A stretch of DNA of 33,446 nucleotides from a virus. The stretch covers positions 1 to 33,446 of IMG/VR virus record IMGVR_UViG_3300025586_000016. The stretch is one strand, 5' to 3'. Every line of letters starts with the position of its first letter. Within the stretch, counting starts at the first letter, position 1. The translations under genes and the position numbers were made by a program. Shown here piece after piece: positions 1-9,283 of this stretch. The notes beneath the pieces were generated by a model. That model was not told where the DNA came from. It did no database searches and was given only the letters and a program-made list of their open reading frames with translations.

Positions 1-392
1 ATGTGGGCTGGTAAGATGTGAACTGCGGCGACCGCGTGTTCCTTGCCTTCTTTTTCGATTACCCCGGTACCGACCACTTGGCCTACCTGTATCCGCTTCT
101 CGTTTGCCTTGGTAGAATGCTGAAAAAAGACTGGGGTTTTCGGCTTCATCTTGGCCGCGATCTCGTAAATCAACCCTTTCATGTAGAGCATGGCGGATTT
201 GACATAACTCTCACCTTTTTCCGCTTTAAACGACCCGTCAGCGATGCCTTCGTGGCCTACCGAGTAAGCCTTGATCATCGGGTTCGAGTCAGTCTTTTTG
301 ATCTCCGCAATGGTAACCGCGTCCATGATGGTTTCAATCTCAGCTTGATCCATGGATGCATGCACTGCCTGTAGACGTATAACTTTAAGCAT
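1..392 (-). CDS. Unknown structural-region protein, 3' truncated by window edge
   Basis: An open frame starts with ATG at 392 and runs off the left end after 130 codons without a stop. The product begins MLKVIRLQAVHASMDQAEIE and is rich in Lys and Glu, with a GHEGIADGSFKAEKGESYVK segment and a later VGQVVGTGVIEKEGKEHAVA segment that looks like a beta-sheet domain. The start overlaps the end of the upstream gene by 8 bases. It follows terminase, portal and two structural-type genes, so a head role (scaffold, prohead protease or capsid accessory) is likely from position only. I do not recognise the family. Confidence 0.7.
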   Translation of the reverse strand, partial: MLKVIRLQAVHASMDQAEIETIMDAVTIAEIKKTDSNPMIKAYSVGHEGIADGSFKAEKGESYVKSAMLYMKGLIYEIAAKMKPKTPVFFQHSTKANEKRIQVGQVVGTGVIEKEGKEHAVAAVHILPAH

Positions 393-663
393 CTACCTGT
401 TCCTCTACACGTTTCCAGTCGTTTGGTATACCCGTGGCAAAACCAAGGCCCAAAAACTCATGCTTTTCGCTCATTTTGATTTTACCCAGAGGGATAGCTG
501 AGAAGTCATGGGTGTACACCGCCATCAACTGACCATCCGGTTTCTGGTAAACTGCTGGGATACCGAGTGTCAAATCCGAAACCTGCGCGAGCAATTCAGA
601 TGCTGCGTTGTAATAGATGGTTTCCCAGCTTGCCGTTTTACTGTTTTTATGCCAGAGTTTCAT
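385..663 (-). CDS. Hypothetical 92-residue protein
   Basis: ATG at 663 has a GGGAAG-like site upstream. The 92-residue product starts MKLWHKNSKTASWETIYYNA. It has no transmembrane segment and no motif I recognise. It sits between the LamG-like protein gene and the partial gene at the window edge, overlapping the latter by 8 bases, so it is read from the same structural transcript. A small head or decoration-type protein is possible from context only. Confidence 0.65.
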   Translation of the reverse strand: MKLWHKNSKTASWETIYYNAASELLAQVSDLTLGIPAVYQKPDGQLMAVYTHDFSAIPLGKIKMSEKHEFLGLGFATGIPNDWKRVEEQVDA

Positions 664-678
664 ACCAGACTTCCCGTG

Positions 679-1476
679 TTACGTTGGGCCACTGGCACCG
701 ATGCCAGTATATGGACCTACCCAGGTTGGATCGTTTGTATCACTTCCAGAAGTGCTACCAAGTTGAGCATTAAAGCCATTACCTGATTTATCATTGCATA
801 TCTGACCACTTCCTGGCAGCATCGGGTAGTACACCAGCGGGTTCTCGTCTTGGAGGTCTTTCTTGAGACCGATGCGGCACACGTCGGCAGAGTCCCACAC
901 GTCAGATGAGAATATTACCTGTGCGACTTCACCCTTATTCGGGTTTGAGATTGAACCATTCGCCCATCCTGAACCAATAGAGACTGCGTTAGCCTTGACC
1001 GTTGCATCGTCTACTACGTCCTTCCACCACGCGGTGAGGTTAGTTGAATCATCGAATACACCTGTATCAGGCACGCAGTCGATGAAGAACGACGGAGTGG
1101 TACCGTTGTGTGATATTGCAATGTGATGCCATGTGTCTACCGATACCTGACTTGTTCCCGTCCATTTCCATTGGGTTGCGCCGTCTACAATGCAGTAGAC
1201 TATGATGCCCCGATAAAAATTACGGATCATAATTGTCGTGCTGCTCGATGTCGTCGCCGCAAGACTTAATGGGATACACTCGACCGCACCTGTTATGATG
1301 TCCGCCCACACAGCCATCGAGCCAGTCGTCTTACCTGACAACGCTGACACTGCACCCGTTGATATTGCGTAGTCATCACCGTCGAAGTTTAACGCCCAGA
1401 ATGACGTGATGGGTGTGGTGGTCGCTCCATTACCACCGGCTTTGGTTAGTCTTGTGCCCAGACCTAAACCCGGCAT
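679..1476 (-). CDS. LamG / concanavalin A-like lectin-fold structural protein
   Basis: I place the start at ATG 1476 because GGAG lies 8 bases upstream and the gene then begins 4 bases after the preceding stop; an in-frame start at 1548 would overlap the neighbour by 68 bases. The 265-residue product begins MPGLGLGTRLTKAGG. It has the pattern of laminin-G-like jelly-roll domains: FWALNFDGDDYAIS near the N terminus, then a VDTWHHIAISHNGTTPSFFID strand pair, and a late block with VYYPMLPGSGQ. Phages use such domains in virion surface or fibre proteins, where they may bind glycans. Its position next to the portal gene suggests a virion component. The fold call is good; the ligand is unknown. Confidence 0.72.
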   Translation of the reverse strand: MPGLGLGTRLTKAGGNGATTTPITSFWALNFDGDDYAISTGAVSALSGKTTGSMAVWADIITGAVECIPLSLAATTSSSTTIMIRNFYRGIIVYCIVDGATQWKWTGTSQVSVDTWHHIAISHNGTTPSFFIDCVPDTGVFDDSTNLTAWWKDVVDDATVKANAVSIGSGWANGSISNPNKGEVAQVIFSSDVWDSADVCRIGLKKDLQDENPLVYYPMLPGSGQICNDKSGNGFNAQLGSTSGSDTNDPTWVGPYTGIGASGPT

Positions 1477-1480
1477 ACGG

Positions 1481-2008
1481 CTACTCCAACTCCATAATGT
1501 ACATCTGACCGTCGGCAGATTCGCGTTTTTGTGAAATCCTATCGACACCAGAAACAGGGATTTCTATTACCTGGTTGGCTGGGAGCAAGAAGTCAGTGTC
1601 TGCTACGTCTCCAGTAGCGGCAAACAACACGTAGCAAGCTGATGTGCAGTGAAACAGTAGCGATCTTGCCGTGCCGGAAAACCCGGTTACCGCAGTGGCA
1701 CCAGTCACAATGGCCGACTTGATGTTGGCCGCAGAAGTCACCGTATTACGAGATGCCGACTGGATATCCAGTGTACCGGTATCGGTGGCTATGATCGTTG
1801 CGGCTGAGATAGCATTGAGTATCGCATCGCTGGTAAGGATATCTTCAACCAGATAGTTGTCGCCAAGATCTACCGTGTCACCAGCACTCAGATAGTTACC
1901 CGGGTGCAGTGGTGTGGAAATCTGTGTCACCGTGGCCACACCGGTCAACGTGGTGGGTTTTCGTGCTGCTACTCGCTGAATGAACGTGGTCAATGTCAGG
2001 GTCGCCAT
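1481..2008 (-). CDS. Hypothetical structural protein, 175 residues
   Basis: ATG at 2008 follows the portal stop by 2 bases, with GGGAG upstream. The product starts MATLTLTTFIQRVAARKPTT and is rich in Ala, Thr, Val and Ser, with alternating hydrophobic residues typical of a beta-rich virion protein (for example TGFSGTARSLLFHCTSACYV and LLPANQVIEIPVSG). There is no signal peptide or clear motif. Its place directly after the portal gene fits a head or decoration protein, but I do not recognise the family. Confidence 0.65.
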   Translation of the reverse strand: MATLTLTTFIQRVAARKPTTLTGVATVTQISTPLHPGNYLSAGDTVDLGDNYLVEDILTSDAILNAISAATIIATDTGTLDIQSASRNTVTSAANIKSAIVTGATAVTGFSGTARSLLFHCTSACYVLFAATGDVADTDFLLPANQVIEIPVSGVDRISQKRESADGQMYIMELE

Positions 2009-2010
2009 AT

Positions 2011-3375
2011 CTATTCTCCCTCAACCGCGCCATTGGGCAGTTGTGAATCCGGTTCCATCGTAAGCAGTAGGGCTTGTTCAGCTTCCATCTCTTCTTTGAT
2101 CAACGCCATCTCTACCTTGGGATCGATCCCTGGTATCATGCGAATCGCAGTCTGTTTGGACATGAGTCCCATTTGCTTCAGTTGCCCGTAAACGTCGACA
2201 AGCTGCTCAAGCTTTTGCTTGGATACCTGCGGGAAGTCAGCCGTGATAGCTTCGGTGTTGAACTGTTTATCCTCTGGCCGCGTTTCGTTGGCTATCGTCA
2301 GTACACGGGAAAACAATGTTTCCATGATACCTTGCCAGATTATCCGCTCGTAGACCGTGGCAGCAGTGACGGACTCCATGAGATTTTCAGCGGTAGACCG
2401 GTTGGACATCAAGTCGGGGTAACCAAGGAAGTGAACCGGGACACCACAGGTGCCAGATATCTCTTTGACGTAGGTCTCTACCAGTTGGCGCGCACCTTCG
2501 AGACCACTGAGGTCAGCCGATACCATACTGAAATCACCGGTACTGACGATCGCTTTACCGAAGGTCCAGTTACCACCGTCGATAGCGGTTTTTATTTTCT
2601 TGGCAGCCTCGGGCGTGTCAGCGTGGAAAAATGGGGTGGGACTGGCGGACAGGTTAATGATCGATCGCCAATCATTCAGCGTCTGCTCCATCTTGTCCAG
2701 CATACCGAGAACATGTGCAAGTTTCGACTGCTGTGGTTGTGATGGTAACGCGACCCGGTTGGAGAAACCTTGGAATACGAAGTTCGGCGGGTACACGGTT
2801 ACGATGTTGGAACCAGTGCCAATCGTGGTTGACGCATTGCTATTACCGTCAGAGTAGTACTTTACCGAAGTGGCGTTTTCGTAATCACCAGCGTCAGCCG
2901 TAACTTCGTATTTGAACACCAACCATGGCATCATTCGAACACGCGGGTATGGGTTACTGGTATCCGGATCAAGTATGACGGCGAAGAACTGACCTTCTAT
3001 TTCAGTTTCCCGCGCCCACGTCTTTACACTCTCATCGAGATCATCGAATTCGGCAAACTCAAGAATATACTGTAACTCGTCTTCAGCGGTACCGGGGATT
3101 TTTTCGCGTATCGCGATACCCTCGCCGGTAGTGAAAGCGGCGCGCACGTCTACCAGGTTACCGATCAACAGGTTGCCGAAGTCTGCAATACCATTATACC
3201 GATCGGACAGCGCCTGAGTGGCTTTGGCATACGTTTTGTAGGTGTTGGTGTACTGGGGGTTTTTATCGGAGTCGGAATCGGTATCAGTTACCGCATCAGC
3301 CATGTGGAATGCTGACATACGTAGAAAACCGCTAACCGTGTCTAATGTAGATCGTAGGCGTGTTGACATATCCAT
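2011..3375 (-). CDS. Phage portal protein
   Basis: This 454-residue product fits a portal: the dodecameric ring at the capsid vertex through which DNA is packaged and ejected. The start ATG 3375 has GGAGG about 10 bases upstream. Visible features include an N-terminal region with GIADFGNLLIGNLVDVRAAF, a middle beta-rich region (PRVRMMPWLVFKYEV), the late segment VETYVKEISGTCGVPVHFLG followed by SNRSTAENLMESV, and a long C-terminal helical region. The pattern 'YVKEI...P..ll......S.ATAe.l' is typical of SPP1-like and related portals. The length fits the family and the gene directly follows the large terminase. The acidic N terminus (DTDSDSDK) is of note. Confidence 0.88.
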   Translation of the reverse strand: MDMSTRLRSTLDTVSGFLRMSAFHMADAVTDTDSDSDKNPQYTNTYKTYAKATQALSDRYNGIADFGNLLIGNLVDVRAAFTTGEGIAIREKIPGTAEDELQYILEFAEFDDLDESVKTWARETEIEGQFFAVILDPDTSNPYPRVRMMPWLVFKYEVTADAGDYENATSVKYYSDGNSNASTTIGTGSNIVTVYPPNFVFQGFSNRVALPSQPQQSKLAHVLGMLDKMEQTLNDWRSIINLSASPTPFFHADTPEAAKKIKTAIDGGNWTFGKAIVSTGDFSMVSADLSGLEGARQLVETYVKEISGTCGVPVHFLGYPDLMSNRSTAENLMESVTAATVYERIIWQGIMETLFSRVLTIANETRPEDKQFNTEAITADFPQVSKQKLEQLVDVYGQLKQMGLMSKQTAIRMIPGIDPKVEMALIKEEMEAEQALLLTMEPDSQLPNGAVEGE

Positions 3376-3425
3376 GAACGGTATCCTCCGTGTGACCAGA
3401 GGATACTCACCAGCAACCGCTTATG

Positions 3426-4910
3426 TCAACTTGGCATCACGTTGGCATTGGATGTGCCAAAGAAGTCGTCTCCGTCGTTGTCTGCGACCTTCCACATGGT
3501 AAAGTAGCGTACTTCATCCATACAATGGTCATCTTTCTTCAATGGTTTACCGTCACGGGACTTATAGGTACTGAATTCCCGAATGACGTTTTGACACCTG
3601 CTGCTGAACCCGATCTTGGGTGGGCCTTTCATCGGAGCCAAGGCGTTCTTTACCGCATCCAAGCCTTCATCGTAGGCATTATTCGCCCGGGTCATTTCAA
3701 TACCGGCGTGGCCCCAGTCGGTAAACAGATCTGGTCTGGCCGGGTCAGCTACCACCCCTTTGATCAGTTTCCACCAACGTCGTTCTCTTGCCATTTCCAT
3801 AATGACAGTATTGGATGTTTTGGCTTTGAACACTTCATCTACGCGGACCCACATGTCCAACTCGGGGTCATTTTGCCACACCCCGACCGAAAACGGTGCA
3901 TCTCCACCCCAGTCAATCGATAGGTAGACGGGACGCTCATAGTTCACCGGGTATTCACGCAGAATATGTTTCTCCGGGTCATACTGGTCTTCGTACACCG
4001 TGTCGCCGAAACCTACCTTGATGCACAACCACTCCCGTTGAAATACTTCGAATGACAAGGTTAGCAGTTTGGCTGAAAGGTCGGCTGGTTGATAGTAGCC
4101 GTCTGCCCCTTTGACTTGTGGACCGGGGCATATCGATGACAACGGGCATGTGGAACACTCATACACACCGACGCATGACGCGATACATTCCCAGATGCAG
4201 TACTTGTACAGCTTGTACAGTTGGTTTTTCTTCGCCATCTCGATGGCAGCATCCATGAGGCCTACTGCTTGATGGTTGGTACTCCAAATATGGATGGATG
4301 CTGGTATACCGTAGTTTGCCTGCGGTTGTGATAACGCCGACTGATATATCGCGTCTTCCATCTCATCCAGTTCATCCAGATGCAACGACTGCGGGTGTGG
4401 TCCACGTACCGCTTTCATGGATGCTGTGAGGATGTTTACCTGGGAGCCGTTTTTCCATTGTGTCCGGTGCACCTCGGGATCTTTCACCAGCACCTTGTCG
4501 CGTAAACCGGTGATGTCCCAAAAGCCATCCATTGCCGCATACGCCAACTTTGACTGCTGTTCACTCGCGCCGAGAATGTTGGTTTGCATTTTTTTGAACA
4601 GGTTGGACTTGGTGAAGATGATCAGTCCGGCACCGTAAGTTTTTGAAGATCCACGGTTTGCCCATGTGATGGTGTAATTCTGTTTTCCGGTTAGGATATC
4701 GACAAACACGTCACTCTGTGGGCAATGGTCGGGCTGGTTACAGATTTTCTTGGTACCGATGACAGGTTCGCGGAAAGCTGAAACATACTCCATCACGTCT
4801 GCTTGGCATTTGAACGCATTTTTACCTTTCGACAAGTAGTGCTGAATCATCTTGGGACCGGCCATGTCTACACAAGTGTGAACTGCGTCCACCTTTTCTT
4901 CTGGTGTCAC
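3426..4910 (-). CDS. terL: Terminase large subunit (packaging ATPase-nuclease)
   Basis: The 494-residue product is the motor that pumps DNA into proheads and cuts the concatemer. The Walker A-like motif is RGSSKT (residues 86-91). Walker B with the catalytic Glu is LHLDELDE (176-183). The RNase H-like nuclease domain shows SIDWGG (Asp333), VVADP (Asp389) and a final Asp in DHCMDEVRYF (Asp465), giving the usual acidic triad. A Cys cluster (Cys238, 242, 246, 252, 255, 261) sits between the two domains and could bind metal. The start is GTG 4910, which overlaps the TGA of the preceding gene (GTGA). It is followed by the portal gene, as expected. Confidence 0.93.
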   Translation of the reverse strand: MTPEEKVDAVHTCVDMAGPKMIQHYLSKGKNAFKCQADVMEYVSAFREPVIGTKKICNQPDHCPQSDVFVDILTGKQNYTITWANRGSSKTYGAGLIIFTKSNLFKKMQTNILGASEQQSKLAYAAMDGFWDITGLRDKVLVKDPEVHRTQWKNGSQVNILTASMKAVRGPHPQSLHLDELDEMEDAIYQSALSQPQANYGIPASIHIWSTNHQAVGLMDAAIEMAKKNQLYKLYKYCIWECIASCVGVYECSTCPLSSICPGPQVKGADGYYQPADLSAKLLTLSFEVFQREWLCIKVGFGDTVYEDQYDPEKHILREYPVNYERPVYLSIDWGGDAPFSVGVWQNDPELDMWVRVDEVFKAKTSNTVIMEMARERRWWKLIKGVVADPARPDLFTDWGHAGIEMTRANNAYDEGLDAVKNALAPMKGPPKIGFSSRCQNVIREFSTYKSRDGKPLKKDDHCMDEVRYFTMWKVADNDGDDFFGTSNANVMPS

Positions 4911-5626
4911 TTGGCATCCTCTATTTCAAACCCGGCCTGACCCTGTGATGCTTTACGTGCAGCATGGAAAAGCTGTGTCCGCTCTTCTTGCGGGTACTGC
5001 ATCAACTCTTGGAATGCCTCATCGGACTCATCCCGTTTAATGGATGACAGTAGGGCTGTCTGGGTCTTCATGAACTTCTCGTGGACCATGCCGAGTTTCG
5101 CAAGATCTTCTACTGATGAAATCTCGAACTTCAACTCTAACTTGGGTTCACCATTGACCATTTTAACCTTGTATGCCTGGAGAAACGACTCCTCGATCGC
5201 TTCGATCTTCTGATCCATACCGGTGATGCGTTCATTCTGACGGCGAAGTAAATCCATGTCACTGGATTCGATGGCTTTCTTCTTGAACTCGTAATCGCGC
5301 TGTTCGGCTTCACGCTCCCATTGGAAATCGGCCAACCATGCCCGCATCTTGGCGGCGGCTCGGTTTATGTCTTCTTCATTGAAACCGGGTTCTAGCAGGT
5401 GGACGGCCAAGTCAGGCATATTCGGCTGCCCGAGACTATACCACGTTTCGAAGGCACGGACTTGTTCATCCGTGCCCTCATTTTGCAGATCCTTCGCTTT
5501 ACCCAGTGGTTTTTTCCGCGTGCCCGGCGGTCGGCCCCTTTTTTTCACAGCCGGTTGGATGTTTCTTGCGCCCTTGGGTCGACCTTGGGGCTTGGCGGGT
5601 TTACTTTTCTGGGTTGTATCGGACAC
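4907..5626 (-). CDS. Putative small terminase / AT-hook DNA-binding protein
   Basis: I place the start at GTG 5626, with GGAGAGG about 7 bases upstream and a 26-base overlap with the preceding gene; ATG 5668 in the same frame is the alternative and overlaps by 68 bases. The 239-residue product has two AT-hook-like basic segments near the N terminus (GRPKGARN and KKRGRPPGTRKK), a helical region with GFNEEDINRAAAKMRAWLADF, and a long charged region that may be a coiled coil (DYEFKKKAIESSDMDLLRRQ). It ends in a GTGA overlap with the large terminase. DNA binding plus position suggests a small terminase that recognises the packaging site. The family match is not certain. Confidence 0.7.
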   Translation of the reverse strand: MSDTTQKSKPAKPQGRPKGARNIQPAVKKRGRPPGTRKKPLGKAKDLQNEGTDEQVRAFETWYSLGQPNMPDLAVHLLEPGFNEEDINRAAAKMRAWLADFQWEREAEQRDYEFKKKAIESSDMDLLRRQNERITGMDQKIEAIEESFLQAYKVKMVNGEPKLELKFEISSVEDLAKLGMVHEKFMKTQTALLSSIKRDESDEAFQELMQYPQEERTQLFHAARKASQGQAGFEIEDAK

Positions 5627-5972
5627 TTTCTGCCCTCTCCTTTTCAGGTGATGCGGCAGTGAACGCATCTTCCACGTCCTGTGGTGACAGTCCCAAGTTT
5701 CCGGTTAGATGGTCTCGGAGTAGACCACGGTTGAATGATGGTGCCATAGTCTCAGGGATGTGCGACAGTGTACCGGAACCTGGTAACAGCACCGAGGTGT
5801 CCAACTCTGCCAGAATCGGTGCAGCGATCGCATTCGCCTGTTCAACCAACGCATCGGCCTCTTCCTTCAGCGCGTTTGCCCGATCACGTTTCTCGAATGC
5901 CACTGCGAGTCTTTTTGTCTTCCGTGTGACCGGTAGATCACTGAACAACTTGACCGGTTTCTTCTTCGCCAT
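5601..5972 (-). CDS. Hypothetical charged helical protein
   Basis: The 123-residue product starts MAKKKPVKLFSDLPVTRKTK. A basic N terminus is followed by an Ala/Glu-rich stretch (NALKEEADALVEQANAIAA) that looks like a coiled coil, then a looser region and a second helical part ending in SPEKERAESVR. No family is recognised. It overlaps the next gene, so both are co-transcribed. Its place between the polymerase and terminase genes does not define its role. Confidence 0.62.
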   Translation of the reverse strand: MAKKKPVKLFSDLPVTRKTKRLAVAFEKRDRANALKEEADALVEQANAIAAPILAELDTSVLLPGSGTLSHIPETMAPSFNRGLLRDHLTGNLGLSPQDVEDAFTAASPEKERAESVRYNPEK

Positions 5973-5973
5973 G

Positions 5974-6258
5974 TTACCCTTCTTTCCGTTTGCGCTTCAT
6001 CCTGGTGATTCCAGGATTCACTTTTTTGGCCGCTTCGTACCCAGTTGCCCAGATACCATGATACTGGTTTACCCTGCCGTTGATAAACCCAGGTTCAGGA
6101 TTATCCGTTATGTAGCCTCCGCGTAGCCAGCAGAGCCACCCTTGTGAAAACGATGCCCGTTCGAGCATCGATATCATCATCTTCGGATATTGCGGATACT
6201 CATGTACCTGCCCACCCTGATCTACGTCGGGGGCGAATACGCCTTTAGATCGCGCCAT
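5974..6258 (-). CDS. Hypothetical 94-residue protein
   Basis: ATG 6258 has GGAGG about 10 bases upstream, inside the end of the polymerase gene, which it overlaps by 37 bases. The product begins MARSKGVFAPDVDQGGQVHE and includes a Trp-rich segment (SQGWLCWLRGGYI) and a strongly basic tail (MKRKRKEG). No function can be given. The strong ribosome binding site within the polymerase gene supports a real gene rather than chance. Confidence 0.6.
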   Translation of the reverse strand: MARSKGVFAPDVDQGGQVHEYPQYPKMMISMLERASFSQGWLCWLRGGYITDNPEPGFINGRVNQYHGIWATGYEAAKKVNPGITRMKRKRKEG

Positions 6259-8765
6259 GTCATTGCTACCTCCACGTCACACTCGATCGGGACATCCAGT
6301 TGCACCGCGTTTTCCATTATGAACTTCAGTGGATTTACAATCGAATCCAAGTTAACTTTACCCACTTCAAACAAGAGCTCATCGTGTATCTGGATCAATG
6401 GCCAAAGGGTAACCCCATGGGATAACTGGTTCAGGTAAAACGGTGTCACCTTATCCATGGCAATTTTCAACACACCTTGAGCAGAAGACTGAATCGGCAT
6501 GTTAGTCGCTTGACGTAGACCGGCGTTGACAATCCGATCGTGAACACTGAACACCTCTGGTATCCAACGGCGACGACCAAACATGTCGACCACGAAACCC
6601 TTCCGTCTAGCAAACCCCCTGATCGTTTCGATCCACCTGGCCACACCAGGGTAGAGCTTGAACCACTCTTTTCGAAATGACTCACAGTCGTCTTCAGACC
6701 AGTCCAACCCCTCTTCATCCATGCTTTTCTTCAACCCGTATGCCGTAGCACCGTAGAAGATTTGAAAATTCATCGTTTTGCACGGGTACCGGTGTTTCTT
6801 CGGGTGCACGTCCTCGGCTGGAATGCCGAATACACGACTGGCAGTGTAGGTATGAAGGTCTTCACCATTCCGATAGGCTGATAGCATGTTTTCGTCACCA
6901 GATATGTGAGCACCCACGCGCAACTCGATCTGCGAGTAATCGATCGACAAAAAGGTGCAACCTTCCGACGGGACAAAGCCAGACCTGATCTCTTGGCCTT
7001 CATCAGTCTTCTGGGGAATGTTCTGAAGATTGGGTCGAGATGACGATAGACGGCCAGTTTCCGTTCTGGTAATGTTGAACGAAGTGTGTATCCGGTCATC
7101 CATGTCTGCCACGTCAGGCAGATTTACGTAAGTGGACAGTAGTTTACCGAATTTCCGACATTCACTTACGGATTTTGCGATCTCAGAATGCTGCCCCCAC
7201 AGTTCCAGCTTATCCGAGGTGACCGATATCACCCCGTCCATGGGAACCTTTCCCTCGTTGACCATAGCTTTTACCACCTGCGGTCCAGATCCAGGGTTGA
7301 CATGGTAGCCAGTACACTGGTCCAACTGCTGTGTAAACGAAAACAGTTTACCGTTGAACTGCCTGTCCAGTGACTTGAAATGTTCCCGATCTACCTTGAT
7401 TCCACGGGTTTGCATATCCGATATCATTCGAAGAGTCGCGGTGTCTACCTGTTCGATTTCCGCCAACCCTTCGGTCTCGATCTGTTCAGACAAGACATTG
7501 AACACCCTGAGTGTCACGTCAGCATCTCTGGCAGCGTAGGGTATTGCCAGTTCCTCGGGAACATCATCGATCCAAGCTAACGGCATCGATCCAATGGCTG
7601 ACTCTACCATGGACCGCCCGTCTTCCGGTGCTACCAGACCCCATCGGTGGCGTAGATCTACCTCGTCGCCTTTCTTTTCCATGTCGTTCAATATCCGCTG
7701 TGCCCGCTTATCAGGTTTGGCGGGTGTGCGAATTTTCAACTTCCCATTGGTCGCATTGCGTACCGGATAAGCTGCTGGTTGATCCCACTCGGTAACCGCT
7801 ACCTGTTGCAGGTAGGCCAACTCTTTACCTCGGCTGTAAGGCCCGACCATGTCACTGTATGACAGCATCCGTTCACCGAGTAACCGGTAGGCGAGGCTTT
7901 TCAACGCTTGTGGGTAGCGACCGAGCAGGTACGACTGGATAATCGTGTCACGGATAGCCTTGGGTCTGACGTTATCCGCATCCAGTTTCGGCAAGTCGGC
8001 CAAGGCATGGTGAAACACCACCTCCACGTCATCGGCATTCAGTATCTGATTCATGGCCTTGACTACCTTGGGGTTACCGCCGGAGCCAACCCGAACCACC
8101 AGACCAGTATTCGGTTCACAACTCAGCGAGTAACACCAGGTTTCCTTATCGGTCCACTCAGTATCGCAACCGATCACCGCCGCATCACCGAAACCCATGT
8201 CCCAGAGATCATTCGGACTGGTTGCCAATCGGTAGTCGCGTTCACGCTCTACCGGCATTACAGATGTCCGAGGTTTCACTTTACCCTGTAATGCCTGACT
8301 GACCACGTAGAAGTCATCCATAATGTGCATCATGTTACTGGTAACCTTCATACCACCGGCAGGGTCATAGCATGGCACAATGATCGGCCCGTCCACGTCT
8401 AACTGAAACGGGATACCGTGTACGTCTTCCACATTGGCCTTGGGCGACTTGAGAAACCACTGGATAGCAACCCTACCTACGGCTGCGATGACCAGGGGTT
8501 CGCACACCCGTAGCTCTTCTTCCAACGTGGGTGCCCACTCTTCGATCTCCGTTATCGTGGGTTTGCCCTTCTTGGCCGATTTCTCTTTCACCAGATTGGT
8601 AAGGTAGGCTGTGTCACGGTCAATCTTGTGGGCAACCAGGTAATTAGTCAACTCGTGGCCGGGACCGCCTGAAAATGGCCTACCGGTCGCCACGTCTTCC
8701 ATGCTTGGCACATCTCCGACGATCATCAGATCCGCAGGCAGTGGACCGTAGCCGTAAACTGCCAT
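6222..8765 (-). CDS. UDG-like domain / 3'-5' exonuclease / family A DNA polymerase fusion
   Basis: This is the phage replicative DNA polymerase, 847 residues, with three domains. Residues 1-160 resemble the uracil-DNA glycosylase superfamily: GDVPSMED (17-24), GRPFSGGPG (28-36), AAVGRVAIQWFL, and PCYDPAGG (131-138) at the usual His-motif position, where His is replaced by Asp. Residues 190-430 form a DnaQ-like exonuclease: DTE (201-203), HHALADLPKLD (252-262) and YAARDAD (410-416). The C-terminal part is PolA-like: motif A DYSQIELR (609-616), motif B around KTMNFQIFYG (663-672) and motif C IQIHDELLFEV. The upstream stop and this ATG overlap as TAATG. A UDG-like domain fused to a phage family A polymerase is known in SPO1-like phages. 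The glycosylase part may be inactive. Confidence 0.93.
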   Translation of the reverse strand: MAVYGYGPLPADLMIVGDVPSMEDVATGRPFSGGPGHELTNYLVAHKIDRDTAYLTNLVKEKSAKKGKPTITEIEEWAPTLEEELRVCEPLVIAAVGRVAIQWFLKSPKANVEDVHGIPFQLDVDGPIIVPCYDPAGGMKVTSNMMHIMDDFYVVSQALQGKVKPRTSVMPVERERDYRLATSPNDLWDMGFGDAAVIGCDTEWTDKETWCYSLSCEPNTGLVVRVGSGGNPKVVKAMNQILNADDVEVVFHHALADLPKLDADNVRPKAIRDTIIQSYLLGRYPQALKSLAYRLLGERMLSYSDMVGPYSRGKELAYLQQVAVTEWDQPAAYPVRNATNGKLKIRTPAKPDKRAQRILNDMEKKGDEVDLRHRWGLVAPEDGRSMVESAIGSMPLAWIDDVPEELAIPYAARDADVTLRVFNVLSEQIETEGLAEIEQVDTATLRMISDMQTRGIKVDREHFKSLDRQFNGKLFSFTQQLDQCTGYHVNPGSGPQVVKAMVNEGKVPMDGVISVTSDKLELWGQHSEIAKSVSECRKFGKLLSTYVNLPDVADMDDRIHTSFNITRTETGRLSSSRPNLQNIPQKTDEGQEIRSGFVPSEGCTFLSIDYSQIELRVGAHISGDENMLSAYRNGEDLHTYTASRVFGIPAEDVHPKKHRYPCKTMNFQIFYGATAYGLKKSMDEEGLDWSEDDCESFRKEWFKLYPGVARWIETIRGFARRKGFVVDMFGRRRWIPEVFSVHDRIVNAGLRQATNMPIQSSAQGVLKIAMDKVTPFYLNQLSHGVTLWPLIQIHDELLFEVGKVNLDSIVNPLKFIMENAVQLDVPIECDVEVAMTWRDLKAYSPPT

Positions 8766-9283
8766 TACGCCCCCTCTGCGTCTTCCAACGCCGTCATCTG
8801 CTCCATTGCTTTACAGAGATCGGTTACCCCGCCGCGTGACGCTGCCAAAGACGCGAGCGGATGCCAGCCGGATACGCCGGGGTCGGTGAATTCAAACTCC
8901 ATCAGTACCCCGTTGAACTTGGTCGGTGTGAGGATACCCCGCAACGACGTTAACCTGCTGGACAACAGCGTGACGCTTTGCGCTTTTTTCCCACGATACA
9001 TAAGACCCTGTCTCCGTTTCTCATAACCAGCCATCAGTTGAGCCGGATGCAGGCCAAAAAACTCCGCCATCTGGCAGACCGAAATTCCCATTTTCCGTTG
9101 CTCACTCGAGGCCATCTTGTTCACCACGTCTAGCGACATACCGGATTCCAAAGCAAACACAGCCAAGTTGCTGTTACGTTTCGGGTATTCAACAGCGTAA
9201 CTGGTTATCCATAAGGCCAGCAAACCTCGGATCACCTGCACGTCTATTGCGTAGTGTCCTTTCGGTATGGTGTAACCGGACAT
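8765..9283 (-). CDS. Hypothetical protein, possible helix-turn-helix
   Basis: The 172-residue product begins MSGYTIPKGHYAIDVQVIRG. The segment GMSLDVVNKMASSEQRKMGI followed by SVCQMAEFFGLHPAQLMAGY has the spacing of a helix-turn-helix pair, so DNA binding is possible. The C-terminal third is small and beta-like. Its stop overlaps the polymerase start (TAATG), so it is translationally coupled to polymerase and may act in replication. ATG 9283 follows AGAGG closely. I do not recognise the family. Confidence 0.62.
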   Translation of the reverse strand: MSGYTIPKGHYAIDVQVIRGLLALWITSYAVEYPKRNSNLAVFALESGMSLDVVNKMASSEQRKMGISVCQMAEFFGLHPAQLMAGYEKRRQGLMYRGKKAQSVTLLSSRLTSLRGILTPTKFNGVLMEFEFTDPGVSGWHPLASLAASRGGVTDLCKAMEQMTALEDAEGA

